Made by a program: the position numbers and the translations under genes | Shown here: one piece after another, positions 1-11,501 of the stretch | Layout of the letters: the number at the start of each line of letters is the position of its first letter | How positions within the stretch are numbered: the first letter of the stretch is position 1 | The notes under the pieces: model-generated | What the model saw: the letters and a program-made list of their open reading frames with translations, nothing else | The model's database searches: none | What the model was told of the DNA's origin: nothing | Origin: Amphibalanus amphitrite | Taxonomy: Eukaryota; Arthropoda; Thecostraca; Balanomorpha; Balanidae | Length of the DNA: 64,000 nt | Assembly: GCF_019059575.1 (NCBI RefSeq) | Contig: NW_024882777.1 | Location: forward strand, 129,983 to 193,982 | Direction of reading: 5' to 3'

Positions 1-790
1 AAAAATGGAAACTCGTGGGCTCGACACCACGCTCAGTTCAGTCCCCGGGCTCGATACCCCGTCCAGTTCATCCCCTTAGTCACGGTGCCCCGTTCAGAAC
101 GAATCCGGCGCATGGTCGCTGAGCTCGGATCAGTCCCGTCGGGCGAGGGTCCCGTTCAGCTCAGGTCTGTCCCGCCGAGTTCGGCGCCCCTTTCATGTCT
201 GTCACTGTCCCGTTCAGTTCAGTTCGGCTCCGTCTCCCGGTCCGTTTGGGGCGCGGCGCCCCTCTCAGTTCGAGCACTGCCCCTGTTCAGTTCGAGCCCG
301 TCCCCCGGCCCGGCTGGGGCGCGGCGCCGGGCCGCCGTCCGACTAACTGGCCGCCCGGGAAATCAGCGGGCGCGCCGATGATGCAGGCACGCTGCAGCGC
401 TGCTTGTTACCGTTCCCGGCTCACCGGCCGGCAGCCACGCGTGCTTTATGGTCAGCCTCACACCTGTGGGTGGGAGGCCGACTGAGGACGGGTGATGGGT
501 GCGCCGCGGTGGAGGGGTGCACTGCAAACGCGGCTGGAGCGGATGCCTCTGCGGTACAGACGGGATATAGTTCAAACTCGGTGTCTCGACGCCCGTTCTT
601 CGGCACATTTGGTTTTAAACCTGCTGTCAGGGGCGTAATTTTATATCTCTTTGTGGGGGCAGATGCACCCACAATCCTGAAATATGCCCCCACAATCATG
701 CAAATGCACCCACAAGTCTTCTTTTACAGCCTTTCGAGAGCACGGCACCCTGCGCATGCTCTAACGGCGTCATGCTCTAACCTTTTCATG
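1..790. other. GC-rich opening segment, no gene recognised
   Basis: The first 310 bases are a degenerate repetition of CAGTTC/CCCGTTCAG words mixed with GCGGCGCCCC. A small cluster of GCACCCACAA words follows at about 665-715. Short open frames here are compositional and match no family I recognise. Confidence 0.5.
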
Positions 791-794
791 GTTT

Positions 795-1190
795 CACGGC
801 TCCCTCGTAACCGTCTGGCGCCCCTATGTCCCCACCAACGTAGCACTACTGTTAGACGCCCTTCTGACCTCTCAGCGCCCCTGGACCACACCTCTCAGCG
901 CCCCTGGACCACAAAGGGTTTTCAATCACTCGGCGCCCTTCTAGGCGAATGGTGCCCTTTTCATGGTCTCACGGCGCCCTCGTAACCGTCTGGCGCCCCG
1001 TACGTCCCCACCAACTTAGCATTACAGACTGTGCGGCGCCCTTCTGACCTCTCTGCGTCCCTGGATCATAAAACATTTTTAATCACTTGGCGCCCTTCTG
1101 GGAGAATGGCGCCCTTGTCTTGATCTCACGGCGCCCTTGTAACCTTCTGGCGCCCCTACGTCCCCTAAGCGGCCTGGCGCCCCTACAGCT
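795..1190. repeat. GGCGCCCTT-rich tandem repeat, about 160-bp unit
   Basis: Two and a half head-to-tail units are visible. Each begins near CACGGCGCCCTCGTAACC (about 796, 970 and 1128) and continues through CTGGCGCCCC, a TTCTGACCTCTC segment and ATCACT(T/C)GGCGCCCTTCT. The first unit is longer because a CTCAGCGCCCCTGGACCACA segment is itself duplicated at about 872-911. It looks non-coding. Confidence 0.7.
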
Positions 1191-1596
1191 TGGCACCCAC
1201 AATCATTTTGGGAAAATGAACACCCTTGCCTGCTGTTGAACTAACTAATTATAATTCAGGTATTTGGCTTCGCAGTTCGGAACATCATGTGGGAATAAAA
1301 ATTAGTCGGCACGTCACAACCATGCGGTTTCCTTGTCAGCTCACGTGTTACTGGGGTATCGAGATGCGTTTTTTTTTTGCGTTAGACTAATTCAAATTGC
1401 GGTTTATTCAGCATTATGAACGTTGTTTGTCTTTGGGTGCATTTGAAGTTTTCCAATGTGCCTGTGTATTTTTATGTCTTCGTTATATCTGCATTTTGTT
1501 GTGGGGTAGGTATGTGAAATCAGAATGACCACGAGGAAAACTGGAACAACCAGCCTAAGTCGCCGAATTAATTACTGGGACAAAGATAATATTGCT
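1191..1596. other. AT-rich spacer, nothing recognised
   Basis: Ordinary AT-rich sequence between the tandem repeat and the foldback element. I see no open frame, RNA or terminal repeat in it. Confidence 0.5.
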
Positions 1597-3496
1597 GGGG
1601 CATTCCACGATAGATCGTACCACTTTTTTCCAATTTGACACCCTCATCTCTCGGAATTTGACGAGAATTGGTCTCAGGGGTAATCAGGGGCTCTGAATCC
1701 ACCTGTAACAATTTCAGGCTTATCAGATAAGCATTTTTTGAGTTATGGTGTATAACATTTTTTGGATCTTGCTTTGCAGCGCTAAGTTTGGCGGGCTGTA
1801 ACTCTAAGACGGATTATTCAAATGCCAAATGTTATATAACATTGAACTTGCAATGAAACAGAGATTAATATGTATTTTTGAAATTTCGAAAAATACGCTA
1901 TTTTTGATATAAGACATATCGAGTTTTCTTTCATTTGTATTTTTTGGACTTTGGGACCAAAATTTTTTGAATTTTTATTTCTTTAAAAAAATGTTTGGCT
2001 CATTGTTAAGAAGCATGCAAAAAATTAGGAAGGTGTTCTTTCTATAAATGTATTTATTTTACGTCACGATAACGGTTTCGAATAGTGATTTCGGGAGGGG
2101 AGCTTACAAATGGCGTGGTAAAGCTGCCTAGTGACATCACGGGTTACTGAAATTTCAATTCAAGTCTGAGACATCTGAAAAAAGTGAAAAGAAGGTTCAT
2201 TCAACCCTCTTTCCTATAAGCGCGAGGGTGAAAAATGCTGTTTGGTTCTGACATTGTTTTTGGACGCCAATGACCATAGCTGTCCGAGATGAAAGTTACA
2301 GGACGCATACATGGTGTCCTCCAGAGGTCTCACAACTTGTATATCTGGGAATTTTTCAAGGTTACATGAGGTCAGGTCGGTCACGTGACATCACTGTTAT
2401 AAATCAATGGGGAAATATAAAAACTGTTATTTTGGCGCCGAGAATGATCCAAAACTATACCACGTACATGGTATCGTGATTCCATGCACTCCTTGCAAAG
2501 TCCAATGCTTTACTTTTGCATTGTTAACCTTGCGTGACGTCATTTATGACGTCACTAGGGACGTACGAGTTTTTCGTCAATAACTCCCGATCTAATGGAG
2601 CTAGAGAGTCGGGAAAGCCACCAATGGACTCGGGATGACCTTCCGAATCGAATGATATGCCATATGATACCCTTTGCCCAGCTTCGTGACCTGAGGGGCT
2701 CTGACCTGACCTTGACCCGAGGTCAACTACTTAAGTTGACCTCACCCTAGCAAAAAGTATACCATTCGATGCACCTGATCTAGGCGAACACAATGATGCC
2801 AAAATCGCGGCTCTGCGACCATTTTTTGCGAAGTTATTTACTAAAAACCGAACCCGTAACTTCAGTCACGTGACCTGACCTCAGACGCTACCGGTTAACC
2901 TGAGACCTTAAAATCGGGTACCAATCGCTGCGACTTGTAACGGCACACACGCTCGTTTTTTCCGCGAGGCTCTAGCTCTATTAGAAGCGAAACGGCGTGC
3001 TGGGGTCGTATCAACCCCTCCGAAACCCATTTTGTTTGCGGGAAAATGAGGAACTTATAGAAATAACACCTTTCTAATTTTTTGCATGTCGATTTGCAAT
3101 GACATGAAGATTATTTTGAAAAAATAAAAATGTGAAAAATTTTGGTCCCAAAAGTCATTAGAGGCAAATGAAAAAAGATTAAGGTTTTTGCTCAACAATG
3201 AAATTTTTTCTTTGGAATTTTTAAATAGTAATATTAATTTTTGATTCATCGCAAGCTTAGTGTTGTTTACTTTTTGTTGGTTGCTTAACCCGTTCTTGAG
3301 TTATAGGCCATCAAACTCACCGTTACATACCGAAGTTAAAAAAATGTAATGCAATATAACTCAAAAAGTTTTGATCTGAGAAGTCTGATATTTTGCCAGG
3401 CGTCTTTGGGGCCTATGATTACCCCTAGGACCGATTTTCATTAAAATCTGAGAGATGAGGGTGACGGGCCTGGTACGATCTATCGTGGAATGCCCC
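1597..3496. mobile_element. Foldback-type element FB1 with long inverted ends
   Basis: The left end GGGGCATTCCACGATAGATC (1597) is mirrored by the right end ...GATCTATCGTGGAATGCCCC (3496). Similarity continues inward imperfectly for roughly 450 bp on each side, including the GGACCAAAATTTTT and AATTAGGAAGGTGTTCTTTC segments and their reverse complements near 3060-3170, so the ends could fold on each other. TGCT lies immediately outside both ends and may be a 4-bp target duplication. The core (about 2240-3010) has no coding capacity and resembles the interior of the TTAA element at 44601-45626. No transposase is present, so it is non-autonomous. Its superfamily is not clear from termini alone. 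Confidence 0.8.
2535..2554. promoter_or_regulatory. Paired CRE-like palindromes TGACGTCA
   Basis: Two perfect TGACGTCA octamers are separated by TTTA. The same pair with the same spacing is at 22322-22341 and 45094-45113 in related cores. This is the consensus for CREB/ATF-type bZIP factors. Any function here is only inferred. Confidence 0.35.
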
Positions 3497-5034
3497 TGCT
3501 AAAAAAAGACACGCGCGTCTGAAATCGATTAAATCGGAACCGATTCGCATGATTATAAATATACCTACGTGCACAAGTAACTAGCAAGACAGTAGAACGT
3601 CATATATCCGTCTCGTCTGGTACGGTCGATGACGCGACTTTCCCCTATGACGTCATCGATCTATGAAGCACTGAACCGGCAATACCGCCGTGGAAGAAAA
3701 ACAGACGCTCTATTATTCCATTACGAGAGCAGCAATGTTTGATTAGAGCGACGTCTTGGCTCTGCGGCGGCAGTTAGCTTTTCTAAAATATTGAGACGGA
3801 CGCGGGCCGGGCGGCGTTGACCGGCAGCGGGGTGCGCGGGCGGTCTGACCCAGTCAGGACCGCCCCAGACTCGGCAAATGTCAGCCAATCAGCGGGCGAC
3901 CAGTGGCGCTCCACCCCGGTCAGCTCCCAAAGGGAACGAGCGCTACCAATTGGCACATGACGGATTGATCATGTCCAGACTGGCCGGCCGGAATTTATGG
4001 CGTATTACTTATCTGTGAACTGTCATTTAGGTGCATCCCCGGACGGTCGTTGTGTTTGATAGGTAGATATTTGCTGGTATGGTGGGATTAGCCTATCTAT
4101 ACGTAACATTGCCATCCACCTGATCATTTGGCTTTATATAGTCTGCATTAATTTTGAAACGTGCGACCTCGATGTCAGATAGAAAGCCGAACTTCGAAGA
4201 CGGTGAACTGAGCGGGGAGGTATCTTTCAATTAGATGCTGCACTTAATCTTAGTGCTGAAAGCAATGATCGGCAGGCTGCAAAAATACATGCGATTTGCG
4301 AAGACAAAGACGTAATACCAATAGGTCTCTGCTATTATTTTCCATCTGCCGACCCACACCGCTTCCAACCCCCACTGTCTGGCTTGGACACAACTACCGA
4401 CCGTTTCTGTAGCCGCGGCAGCCCCCGCAGGCCAGAGATGGGGCCGATCGGTCAGCCGCCTCGGAGCAGCCCGCCGTGGCTGACACGGACCCGGCACGCA
4501 CACAAAGGGTTGGGGTAGACCGCCGGAACAGCCCCCATCCTTCTGTCCGTCCCGTCCGACCGCGCCAGAGGGTCCGAGAGTCTGTGTCGGACGCGGTGGG
4601 GAGCCACAGCTAATGCGGACCTGCCGTGACCGGCCGGCGACCGTATTTTGTCCTTTTAGGGCAGCTGATGTCAGTCATCAGCCGGTCATCACTGGACGAC
4701 TGACGCGCGTCACTGGCAGTCCAACACAGAGTGGCCGACGTCAGTCATCAAACGTTCAGCTGAGGGTGGGTGAAACTTGACAACAGTCATTCAGCACGGA
4801 ATAAGTGAAACCCATGGCATGAAGAGATGAGATGCTCTATCCCTTTACAAGAGTTTCATTCCAGCTTTGTCAAATAAACTCGTTGAAGATAACAATTATT
4901 GATAATTTTTATTTTACGGGCCTTAAACATCGCAAATATAATTGTATAATTGTTAATATAATTGTTAATTGATAATTGTTTATTAGCGGATTATTACGAC
5001 GTCCCGTTTTGTCTTCTACAACACCTTGACATTT
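3497..5034. other. Intergenic, no gene recognised
   Basis: The region is GC-rich at 3780-3960 and 4350-4750 and AT-rich at 4880-4990. The 90-codon open frame on the minus strand at 4231-4503 has no recognisable motif and is probably chance in GC-rich DNA. Confidence 0.5.
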
Positions 5035-5425
5035 GGGGCATTCCACGATAGATCGTACCACTTTTTTCCAATTTGACACCCTCATCTCTCGGAATTTGAC
5101 GAGAATTGGTCTCAGGGGTAATCAGGGGCTGTGAATCCACCTGTAACAATTTCAGGCTCATCAGGTAAGTATTTTTTGAGTTATGGTGTAGAACCTTTTT
5201 TGGATCTTGCTTTGCAGCGCTAAGTTTGGCGGGCTGTAACTCTAAGACGGATAATCCAAATGCCAAATGCTATACGGCATTGAACTTGCATTGAAACAAA
5301 GAATAATATGCATTTTTAAAATTTTGAAATAATAACTATTTTTGATATATAACACATCGAGTTTCCTTTCATTTGCATTTTTATGCCTTTGGGACCAATT
5401 TTTTTGGTATTTCTATGCGTTCTTT
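5035..5425. mobile_element. Solo left arm of a foldback element
   Basis: It begins GGGGCATTCCACGATAGATC and follows the left arm of the element at 1597 closely, through CGCTAAGTTTGGCGGGCTGT and the GGGACCAA segment. Similarity fades by about 5425. No matching right end follows nearby, so this is a truncated copy. Confidence 0.75.
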
Positions 5426-6537
5426 GGACATTTTACTTTAAATTCCACCCCTCAAATTCATTCACTTATGATCGGACTCCCAGCTAGGAAGTGATTTGTG
5501 AAACAACTGCAAATAGGGCGTTTTGCCCCAACCCCAGGGCAAAACGCCCCACGTCCTGGGGCAAGAAGCCCCATACTCTAGATTAAAGATTAAACATGCT
5601 AGTTGACTAAATCTTATATGAAAGGTCCGTTAGACCTTGGGAGGCACGGCACTGAAGTTAGCACCTTCCATCCTATCAGGTGTCCAGCTACGACACTATT
5701 ATATGCATGGTGTGTCGTTTCGGGAACTAGCGAATGAAGTTTAGTACCGCCGTTCACCGGTGGATGGCGCTAGCTGGTAGTTTCGGCGAAAACTCCGTCT
5801 GAGATGTTTGAACGCTTCCCTTTATCCCTTGTTCAAACATGGACCCCGTCAGCCCCGGCAGAGGTATTTGTCCAGTGCACCTACACCGCACCTGAGGACG
5901 GGTCAGCTGAGGGAGGGGAGCCTCACTATTGTGGCCCGAGGAATGCCGCGCCGGTCGGGGGACAGGGTCGGGAGGAGGGAAGGGGGGGGGGGGTAGGTAG
6001 CGCCGTTCTTGCGGTGACGGGCTGGCTTGTCGCCTGGCTACGCTCAGTCGGCGAGGCGCTGCGTATGACCCGGGAGCAGCTGAGAGTCCATATAGACAAC
6101 TGGCCCGTTTGTAAGCACGAACACTTGGAATATTGCTGGTGCGGAAATTTAGCATAGGATTAGGGACGATGTTTTTTTTTTGCCAAATTTTGTGTAGGTA
6201 GGTACATGTAGGGAATCGATAGAAGTTTATTGTGACAGTTTCAAAAAAAAAAATCAGTACAAATTTCGTTGAGATATCGAGGTTTTAGTGACGTCATGAT
6301 TTGAGTTTTCGACAAAAAACGACAGATGTTAAAAAAAAAAATCATAGGTAAAAAATCACAGAATAGACACAAACAGACATGCCGTAAACGTCATTGGACT
6401 GCCAATACCTACCATGAACAATCAAATTGCCATCTTCGATTTTTGATTACCTATCGTTCTACGGTTTCCAAAATCTTGAACGGAATCTTGGCAATTTCTT
6501 GTGACTACTTCATGACCATGATGCATGCATTTCATAA
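5426..6537. other. Non-coding segment with GCCCC palindromes
   Basis: It contains inverted words around GGGCGTTTTGCCCC (5518-5575) and a 26-bp stretch at 5707-5732 whose exact reverse complement lies at 17554-17579. A GC-rich patch with a G-run spans 5880-6080 and an AT-rich stretch spans 6165-6480. Overlapping open frames on both strands at 5754-6157 show no family motif. Confidence 0.5.
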
Positions 6538-7158
6538 CCCGCACCCCGCTGGGGGTCCTTAAGGTACACGCCCTGCTGGTGGGCGGGGGTGTTTGAACAC
6601 CCCCTTTAAACTCAGCTCCTGGGCCATGTAGCGATACGGGGAAAGGGACGTTCGAAAAAGCGTAAGGAATGATGGCGAAATTACTTAGGTCACTTTTTCG
6701 GTCAGGTCAAAGGTCAGGTCACCAGAGGTGTTTTGGACCAATGCTACTTAAAGCCCAATTTCATGTGTTTGACCTGACCTTGACCCGACCTGTGACCTTG
6801 AAATTCAACTTTCAGGTACTCATCGGAAGTGTCTCGTCGCGTTCTTTCGTTTGCTTCCTCGTCCGTTTTGCTGCGTCTATTGGTTCTTGAGTTATCGGCT
6901 GGGTAGCTCTATTGGTTCCCGAGTTGTGCGCCGCTTTTTGAAGAAAAAATGTTGACATAGGCAAAATTTGACCTTTGGCGGCCTGACCTTTCACCTGGCT
7001 TAAAAAACGATTAACTATTTTCTTCATTATTTTTTAACGCTGTTTTGAATGCCACTTACCACGTGTCACCACGTGGCCCAGGAGCCGAGTTAAACGTGTG
7101 AAAACGCCCCTCCCTCTCAGCACGACACGGAAAACTATGACCATCAGCACGGTGCGGG
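6538..7158. mobile_element. TTAA-type MITE E8 (piggyBac-like termini)
   Basis: The left end CCCGCACCCCGCTGGGGG and the right end ...GCACGGTGCGGG form imperfect inverted repeats. The right side is followed by TTAA (7159); the left is preceded by ATAA, a one-base variant. Each end carries two related GCTG-containing tags. Inside the ends, a segment reading CTCAGCTCCTGGGCCATGTA is mirrored at 7072-7092. The interior has a perfect DR1 motif at 6704-6716. TTAA targeting with CCC...GGG termini is the piggyBac superfamily signature. There is no transposase. Confidence 0.75.
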
Positions 7159-7162
7159 TTAA

Positions 7163-7689
7163 CTTGACAGTTGAGCTTATCAGTTATCCGCCCCCTTCTA
7201 GCCAAACGCTCATCCACTGCGTCAGGGGAACTGAGGACGCCGAGACCCCGGACCTGGTGGCTGCCCTGGCCCCTCAAGCAGATTGATGCCGAGTTGCTTT
7301 GCATCGTTGATATCGAGGACATCAACGATGTACCCGGTCAATTTTATTTCGCCGCCGACCTGAATATTACATATATATGGATGGTGTTGGTCTGGCAGGG
7401 GGTTTGAGTGAATTTCTCTTTGGCCATACTGTACTGTTCGCCCGAGAGCTACAGTGGCGTCACAGAAGTCAATACTTTTATTATTACCCCTTTCCACACA
7501 GTATTCATTTTATTACATGGCCGGTGATGGCCCACTCCAACACGCTGATAAATATACCTATCGTTAAATATGTCGACGCTCAGAAGAAAAATGACAAAAA
7601 ATTCAGACGCGCGGATTGCTATTGGCAGTTGTCATGGACTAACAAAAATATGTAATCCCTCAGAATGAATACTATATTGATGAGAAACC
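7163..7689. other. Unclassified spacer
   Basis: Mixed-composition DNA between two elements. It contains a small inverted repeat CATCGTTGATATCGAGGACATC-type region near 7303-7329 (arms GATGTC/GACATC class, imperfect). Short open frames on both strands overlap each other and look like chance. Confidence 0.4.
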
Positions 7690-8866
7690 GTAAAGTGCCT
7701 CAAGGTACGGTTCCGTTTTTGGTGAATAACTTAGCAAAAAAAAAAAAACGGCCGCAGAGCCGCGATTTTAGCAGCATCGTGTTCGCCTCGCTCAGGCGCG
7801 TCGAATGGTATACTTTTTGTTTGGGTGAGGTCAACTTAAGGTGTTGACCTCAGGTCACGGTCAGGTCAGCGCCCCCAGGTCACGACATTGGTCGAAGTAG
7901 GCTATATCGCATATCATTCGATTTGGCACGTCTTCCTGAGTCCATTGGTTGCTTTCCCGACTCGCTAGCTCAAATTGCTCGGGAGTTATTGACGAAAAAC
8001 TAATATGACCCTAATGACGTCACACAAGGTCAAAATTGCAAAACTGACGCATGTTTCCTTGCAAGGAGTGCATCAAAGCACGATTCTGTGTGCTTGAGAT
8101 AGTTGGAGATCGTTCCCGGCGCCAGAATAGCAGTTTTCATTTTTCCCCATTAACATAATGGTGAGGTCACGAAAATGGCCTGACCTCATATGACCTTTAG
8201 GAAATTCCGAGACATTCAAGTTATGAGACTCGTAATGGATATTAGATCATGCAAGTTTCACAGTGGCGGATCCAGGATTTTCACTGGGGAGGGGCTGCAG
8301 GTCATAATTGGGCGCCACGCCCCGGATGGGCGCCATAGTCGCATCGTATTGGCGCTGAAATATTGGCGCCCAGTGGCCCTGACAAGAGGCGCCCAGGATC
8401 AGTATGTACAGTGACACCACACGATTGGAAATATCGGTGCGGAGCGTACTGAAACGACGTTATTCGACTGATTTTTGCATCCTAGTCCTAGTATGCGGCA
8501 CTCCGATGAGTTGCGAATTGAAAATTGGCGCCACTGCGCCTTCGGCGCAGTGGCGCCAGTTTTCCTTGGGTGGGGGCTGCCAGCCCCCGCAGCCCCCCCC
8601 CCCCTGGATCCGCCACTGAAGTTTCATTTCCCTGTGAAAGCTACTCTGGCAGTGAGGGCGTTGCGAAGTTGCGACATCTGACGACCGTGCAGAGGTTCCC
8701 TTATGACGTCATAGTTCAGTGACCTGACCTGACCTGAAAATGCGGTTGGTGTCAAAAGATCCGGCTTGAATCAACGGTCAGGTATGCCATGTTAAAGCTC
8801 TTTATCGCCAGCGTGTTTGGAGCTATCGCGAAGAACCCTATGGGGGTCCCCCCTCGGCCGGCGAGG
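7690..8866. mobile_element. TTAA-type MITE E11, one end missing
   Basis: The right end reads CCTCGGCCGGCGAGG and is followed by TTTAAAC. Read on the other strand it matches the left end of the element at 44601, including tag CGGCCGA and the CCCCATAGGG hairpin. The interior is the reverse complement of that element, with shared CAACTTCGCAACGCCCTCAC and GACGTCATA words, up to about 7690 where similarity stops without a terminus. It is interrupted by a 358-bp hAT-like MITE at 8261. Confidence 0.75.
8261..8618. mobile_element. hAT-like MITE H1, perfect 8-bp duplication
   Basis: The termini CAGTGGCGGATCCAGG and CCTGGATCCGCCACTG are perfect inverted repeats. The 8-bp direct repeat AAGTTTCA lies immediately outside (8253-8260 and 8619-8626), as expected for hAT insertion. 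The interior is rich in GGCGCC words and has a strong subterminal palindrome (GGCGCCACTGCGCC and its mirror, 8527-8556). A related copy of the host element at 44850-44870 lacks the insert and has a single target copy, so the boundaries are confirmed. Confidence 0.93.
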
Positions 8867-10346
8867 TTTAAACGTGTAGGTACTATTGTAGGAAAGAATG
8901 GGGTTATTTGGCCGTTTTTTTTTAATGATGTAACTTAAAATTGAAGATATATTTCGGCATTTCCTCAACGCTGGCAGGTGTCGCATTCATTTTGTTTTAC
9001 TGGACAGTAAACTTGAAATGATAGGGTAACTTTTATATTGAAGTTGTGGCGTAGGTATTACAAATGTCTACAAAGCGGCTAAATTGTCCCACCAGCAGGG
9101 TTATTTGGTCGGGGTGTGGTGCATTTTGGCCGGTTTTACTTTGAGGTCGGGATTTCTTCTTATAGGCGAGTCAGCTTCAGATTAAGCAATGACGTGTGTC
9201 CTATGACGCAGTTGACGCATTTTGGAAGTTGACTCAGCGGTCATAGTTTTCAAAAAATCGGTCACAAATAGTCCAAGGGGTTGACCTCAGGTCACGTTAC
9301 CTCAGGTCGCTTGACTTCAAGGTCACGTGTCTTCAAGGTCATCATGTATATCGTTCGATGCGCCTTGACGAGCTGAACACAATAATACCATTTGCGCGGC
9401 TGTATCTTTTTCTGTACGGGGTTATTAGCAAAACAAAACATTTGATGACGTCGCATGCCCTTACAGTTGCCCAATAGGAAATAAGGCATGAATGGTCCAT
9501 GTAGTTAAAGTTGGTCATGAATTATGTCATTTATGGTATAATTGACCATGACAACTCGGCTGTCCCAGCATAGTGACCTTGGGCGCACTGGCCAAGTTGG
9601 CCCGCTAGTCTCGGCCAAATGACCCCACATTGCCATTCTGAAAATTGTTGTCTAGTAAAGTAGTCATGGCTGTACGGAACTATATAATATTGCTCTTGGA
9701 ACCGCTGATCACCCCCAGGAATGGTGCTATAATGTCGGAATTCGTTTACAGCCCAAATACTACATGAAATACAACTTTTTAAACGGAAGTGAAGCTTACC
9801 ATTTTCTCAAGAAATTCACGTTTTATAATATGTATTATCCTTCGCCCGAGAGGCGGGGGCGGAGGGAGGGGGCGTTTTGGCCACACCTGCCAGTTTTTTG
9901 CGCGTGCAACGAAACTTTGTATAGCTTATCATACATCAATTTCGCATGGTGTGTGAAAATTTTGATCCCAGGTCACTTAAGGTCAGGTAACCAGGTCAAC
10001 TTAAGTAACCATACCTCTAAAAAACTTTGTGGTTCTGTCATTCCTACAGTGTACATCCCAGAAGTTTGAAACTCGTTTCAAACTTTCAAACTTTTGCATG
10101 AGGAAATCAGTATATATCTCGGAAGTTTCATATCGGTGACCAGCTAAATTTTGCGACCTGTCCATTATAAGTCAATGGGGGAAAGTTGAAATGCTCTTTG
10201 TTTGGCCGTAAACAATCTCAAACACCGTGACATAGGTAAGCATGACACACTGAACCGGAAAATTGTACCTGTGACCACTTCAATTATGCCCGTGAGGTCA
10301 TCCCAGATCATGAAACGTTACTAACAGCTTTTTGACAATAACTTAA

Positions 10347-11501
10347 CCCGCGCCCGGCTGGGGGTCCTGGATTTCCACGCCCTGCTGGGGGGGGGTGTTT
10401 GAACACCCCCCCCTTGTAACTCGGCTCCTGGGCCACGTAGCGATACGCGGAAGGCGGCGTTCGAAAGAGCGTCAAAAATAATGACGAAATCACTTCGGTC
10501 AATTTTTTGGTCAGGTCAAAGGTCAGGTCACCAGAGGTCATTGAAGGCAAAATTTCGCCGATTTCCAGGTCGAATGTCGAAAATTTCCAAGAAGCCAACG
10601 CATAACTCGAGAACCAATAGAGCTACAGCGCCGCGGAAAAGCGCATTCGATAGCCCTATTAAAGCCCTTTCTGAGTAATTCTCTTAGATTTGACCTAACG
10701 TCAACGGTTTTGCCTGCAGGGGGCAAAAGCTGCAAAAATAGCCGATTTTTTCGGAAACAGTTTTTCTGCAATAACTTTTGACCCAAGCCTTTTACGAGCT
10801 TTCTTTTACCGGCATCGTGTTCCTCTCGTCAAGACGCATCGAATGAACTATAACTTGACCTTGAAAGGTCAACTTGAAAATTTGACCTCAGGTCAAGGTC
10901 ATGACCTGACCGGAAAGGGTCATGTTGCATATCAGTCGATCCGTATCGTCGAGCTGAACACATCTAAGGCGTTTTCATGCGAAAAACTGTTAGATACCAT
11001 TCGTGACCTAAGATGACCTCAGGGCATAAACAAGGGTCACGGACACCATTTTCATGTTCAGTGTGTCTAAACCACTTGTAATTCGGTGTTTGGGAGTGTT
11101 TATAATGTCTTTTGTCCAAAAGAGGCGCATTTCAATTTTCTCCCATTGACTTATAATGGGGAGGTCGCAAAATTGACCTGACCTTAGGTCATCGATATCA
11201 AAATTCTGAGATATAAATTTTGTACATGCTATTGCTCTTAGCAATCGCTGAAAGTTACAAAGCGATCGGTTACTCGGTGTAGCTATGACAGGCATTTAAA
11301 CTTTTTATGAGGTGAGGTCACTTCAAGTGACCTGGTGACCTGACCTTGAATGACCTTGGTCTGAAATTTTCACAACATGTGTAGAATTGATGTATGATAA
11401 GGTGTACCAAAAACGGCGGCGCTCCGCGCCGCCGTTTTTGAGATATTCGCGAAAAACCACAAGGGGGGGGTGTTCAAACACCCCCCCCAGCAGGGCGCGG
11501 G
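10347..11501. mobile_element. TTAA-type MITE E6 nested in E7
   Basis: Complete copy with TTAA on both sides (10343-10346 and 11502-11505). The left end CCCGCGCCCGGCTGGGGG is followed by a second tag GCCCTGCTGGGG. The right end carries the single reverse-complement tag CCCAGCAGGGC before GCGGG. G-run/C-run hairpins built on TGTT(T/C)(G/A)AACA sit just inside each end (10388-10410 and 11463-11489). The interior is non-coding and packed with AGGTCA/TGACCT words. E6 is itself inserted at a TTAA in the core of E7. Confidence 0.88.
10513..10525 (+). promoter_or_regulatory. DR1 nuclear-receptor-type direct repeat
   Basis: A perfect AGGTCA-A-AGGTCA direct repeat with one-base spacing. Identical 13-mers occur at 6704-6716, 16149-16161 and 46939-46951, and reversed at 14390-14402, always inside TTAA-type elements. 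DR1 is the classic site for RXR/USP, HNF4 and COUP-TF-class receptors. Binding here is a prediction only. Confidence 0.4.
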
